Assembly: GCA_964383545.1 (NCBI GenBank)
Contig: CAYLHD010000010.1
Location: forward strand, 1 to 22,505
From: JAGYLJ01 sp964383545
GTDB lineage: Bacteria > Patescibacteriota > Minisyncoccia > Phycocordibacterales > UBA12079
Direction of reading: 5' to 3'
DNA: 22,505 bases
A program made the translations under genes and the position numbers. A model generated the notes under the pieces. That model was not told the origin of the DNA. It was given only the letters and a program-made list of their open reading frames with translations, and searched no databases. Below, in pieces: positions 21,781 to 22,505 of this stretch; position 1 is the first letter of the stretch, and every line of letters starts with the position of its first letter.

Positions 21781-21941
21781 ATTTTGAATTCAAAATTAGG
21801 TTAATAATATCTCTCAATTTTTTCCAAAAAAGTCAAATTACACCACAACCAATTAAATTACGCAATTTTTTAATCAAAATTGACTGTTTTTTGGTAAAAA
21901 CCTCTCGGATTTTTGGATAAAAAATGTCGGAAAACCCTTCA

Positions 21942-21986
21942 ATTCCATTAAAATACCCCAATATTCTAATGGAATAGCTAGAATAT
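21942..21986. promoter_or_regulatory. Two overlapping, mutually exclusive hairpins
   Basis: ATTCCATTA (21942-21950) can pair with TAATGGAAT (21967-21975). ATATTCTA (21961-21968) can pair with TAGAATAT (21979-21986). The pairs share 21967-21968 and interlock, so only one forms fully at a time, as in attenuators. No ligand or known class is recognised. Confidence 0.4.
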
Positions 21987-22003
21987 GGCTCTAATACTTG
22001 TGC

Positions 22004-22059
22004 GGAGAGAATTTGAAAAATTATTTGGCTTGGTTGAGCCGTTTTCTAGAAATATCTCC
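22004..22059. other. Nested hairpin structure in non-coding DNA
   Basis: The outer arms GGAGA (22004-22008) and TCTCC (22055-22059) enclose GAAAA/TTTTC and an inner GGCT (22027-22030)/AGCC (22037-22040) hairpin. Ordered nesting of three stems suggests a folded RNA. The strand is not determined. Confidence 0.4.
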
Positions 22060-22139
22060 TGTATTTTTGAGTTAATGTCTCTCGGATTTTTGGAAAATCG
22101 GGAGTTACCAAAAAATTCGAGAGATGAAAAACCCAAAAA

Positions 22140-22195
22140 AAAAGCGTTAATTTTATAAAAATCTAATTTTAGATTTTTATAAAATTAACGCTTTT
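22140..22195 (-). terminator. Strong intrinsic terminator of the edge gene
   Basis: A 25-bp perfect stem pairs 22140-22164 with 22171-22195 around a 6-nt loop, with an A-run on the low side giving U's on the minus transcript. The last codons and the stop codon (22185-22187) of the gene lie inside the stem. Confidence 0.85.
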
Positions 22196-22505
22196 CCAAA
22201 ACCTCAATTCTTTTTGTTAACTCATTAATTCTCTTAATCAAATCCTTAATTACTTCATTTTGAGCAGATACAGTGGCTGACAAATCTCTTCCATCTCCTG
22301 ACTTAATAAAATCAGTTAATTTAGAGTGATCCAATTGAAATTCCTTATTACCTTCATCATATTCTCCTTCAGGAAGTCTCATCATAGAAAGAACAGATTT
22401 ATAAGCTATTTCTAAATCTTTAGGATAAGGTGTTCTATCGCTAAATGTTAGAGCTGAAACATCTCCTGAAGCATAAATATCCCCAACAACATCCAGTTCA
22501 ACTGT
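22185..22505 (-). CDS. C-terminal part of a fibre-like/trimeric surface protein (partial)
   Basis: The frame is open to the window edge, so 106 residues are seen and the N-terminus is missing. It reads TVELDVVGDIYASGDVSALT, then FSDRTPYPKDLEIAYKSVLSM, RLPEGEYDE and LDHSKLTDFIK. It ends in a coiled coil (SAQNEVIKDLIKRINELTKRIEVLEKR). The VxGDIYASGDVSA type of motif and a terminal coiled coil resemble the ends of phage tail-fibre and cell-surface repeat proteins, where this region trimerises or acts as chaperone. An ATG at 22385 is internal and not a real start. Function of the missing part is unknown. Confidence 0.6.
   Translation of the reverse strand, partial: TVELDVVGDIYASGDVSALTFSDRTPYPKDLEIAYKSVLSMMRLPEGEYDEGNKEFQLDHSKLTDFIKSGDGRDLSATVSAQNEVIKDLIKRINELTKRIEVLEKR

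Larger units (their letters stand above)
21811..22123. repeat. Dispersed CTCTCGGATTTTTGGA motif
   Basis: Copies at 21811-21826 (diverged), 21902-21917 (exact), 22079-22094 (exact) and inverted at 22108-22123 (one base changed, one T added). The last two face each other and can form a stem of about 15 bp. The regular motif in non-coding DNA suggests protein binding sites or paired RNA segments. Confidence 0.65.
21596..22184. other. Repeat-rich non-coding region
   Basis: 589 bp without a plausible ORF. It contains the plus-strand cassette at 21695-21780, three direct and one inverted copy of CTCTCGGATTTTTGGA, overlapping hairpins at 21942-21986, and a nested hairpin at 22004-22059. It ends in the terminator of the gene at 22185. 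It may encode one or more structured RNAs, possibly the leader of the Avd-like gene. Confidence 0.6.

Noticed and set aside
21596..22505. Complete diversity-generating retroelement
   Set aside because: No reverse transcriptase and no template/variable repeat pair with adenine-directed differences can be seen.
1..22505. tRNA or rRNA genes
   Set aside because: No cloverleaf with a GTTCRA-type T arm, and no rRNA-like conserved stretch, was recognised on either strand; a covariance search would be needed to exclude it.
1..22505. Alternative genetic code (UGA as Gly)
   Set aside because: Conserved genes are complete under the standard bacterial code and the 20662 gene ends in TGA at the expected place.

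Overview
The window is A+T-rich, gene-dense bacterial DNA. Every confidently called gene lies on the minus strand, so genes read from high to low coordinates. The gene set points to a reduced Candidate Phyla Radiation (Patescibacteria, Parcubacteria-like) genome. The clues are a small ProRS without the usual editing insertion, a transketolase split to its N-terminal half, tight stop-start gene junctions, a REP-associated (RAYT-type) transposase with many short palindromes, an Avd-like four-helix-bundle gene, and an ATP-cone/endonuclease fusion. UGA is used as a stop (20662 gene) and the large genes read through under the standard bacterial code. This placement is inference.

Layout from low to high coordinates. 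(1) 1-2,660: rpsP, lysS and greA. (2) 2,740-8,075: a cell-shape operon transcribed proS-mreB-mreC-mreD-mrdA. Its last gene is interrupted by 100 N flanked by a 55-bp duplication, which looks like an unmerged contig overlap; the true mrdA end is visible at 2,857. (3) 8,098-10,945: frr-rseP, then an ATP-cone plus PD-(D/E)XK protein. (4) 10,970-13,000: mnmA and a RAYT-type transposase with several hairpin palindromes in and around it. (5) 13,002-18,604: a carbon-metabolism run transcribed as a large Ig-like/repeat protein, gapdh, rpiB, rpe and tktN. The C-terminal transketolase half is absent. (6) 18,605-21,600: an accessory block of nuclease-like genes: a NYN-domain RNase, a zinc-ribbon/HTH protein fused to a RecB/Cas4-like nuclease, a PemK/MazF-like protein and an Avd-like helical bundle. 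(7) 21,600-22,505: about 590 bp of non-coding, repeat-rich DNA, then the C-terminus of a fibre-like protein running off the edge.

Three signals go beyond ordinary annotation. First, short hairpin palindromes (core GGAGGT-3 nt-ACCTCC and relatives) sit between genes, inside gapdh in frame, and twice inside the transposase gene in frame. gapdh and the transposase therefore share the peptide VEVQPPQV. Second, the accessory block carries three plus-strand cassettes with a common promoter style (TTGAyT, then TGnTAnTAT) followed within about 60 nt by a hairpin and U tract, which look like small RNA genes. Third, several genes that begin a transcription unit (rpsP, proS, the ATP-cone gene, mnmA, the NYN gene, perhaps greA) have a -10 box only 6-7 nt before the ATG, which predicts leaderless mRNAs.
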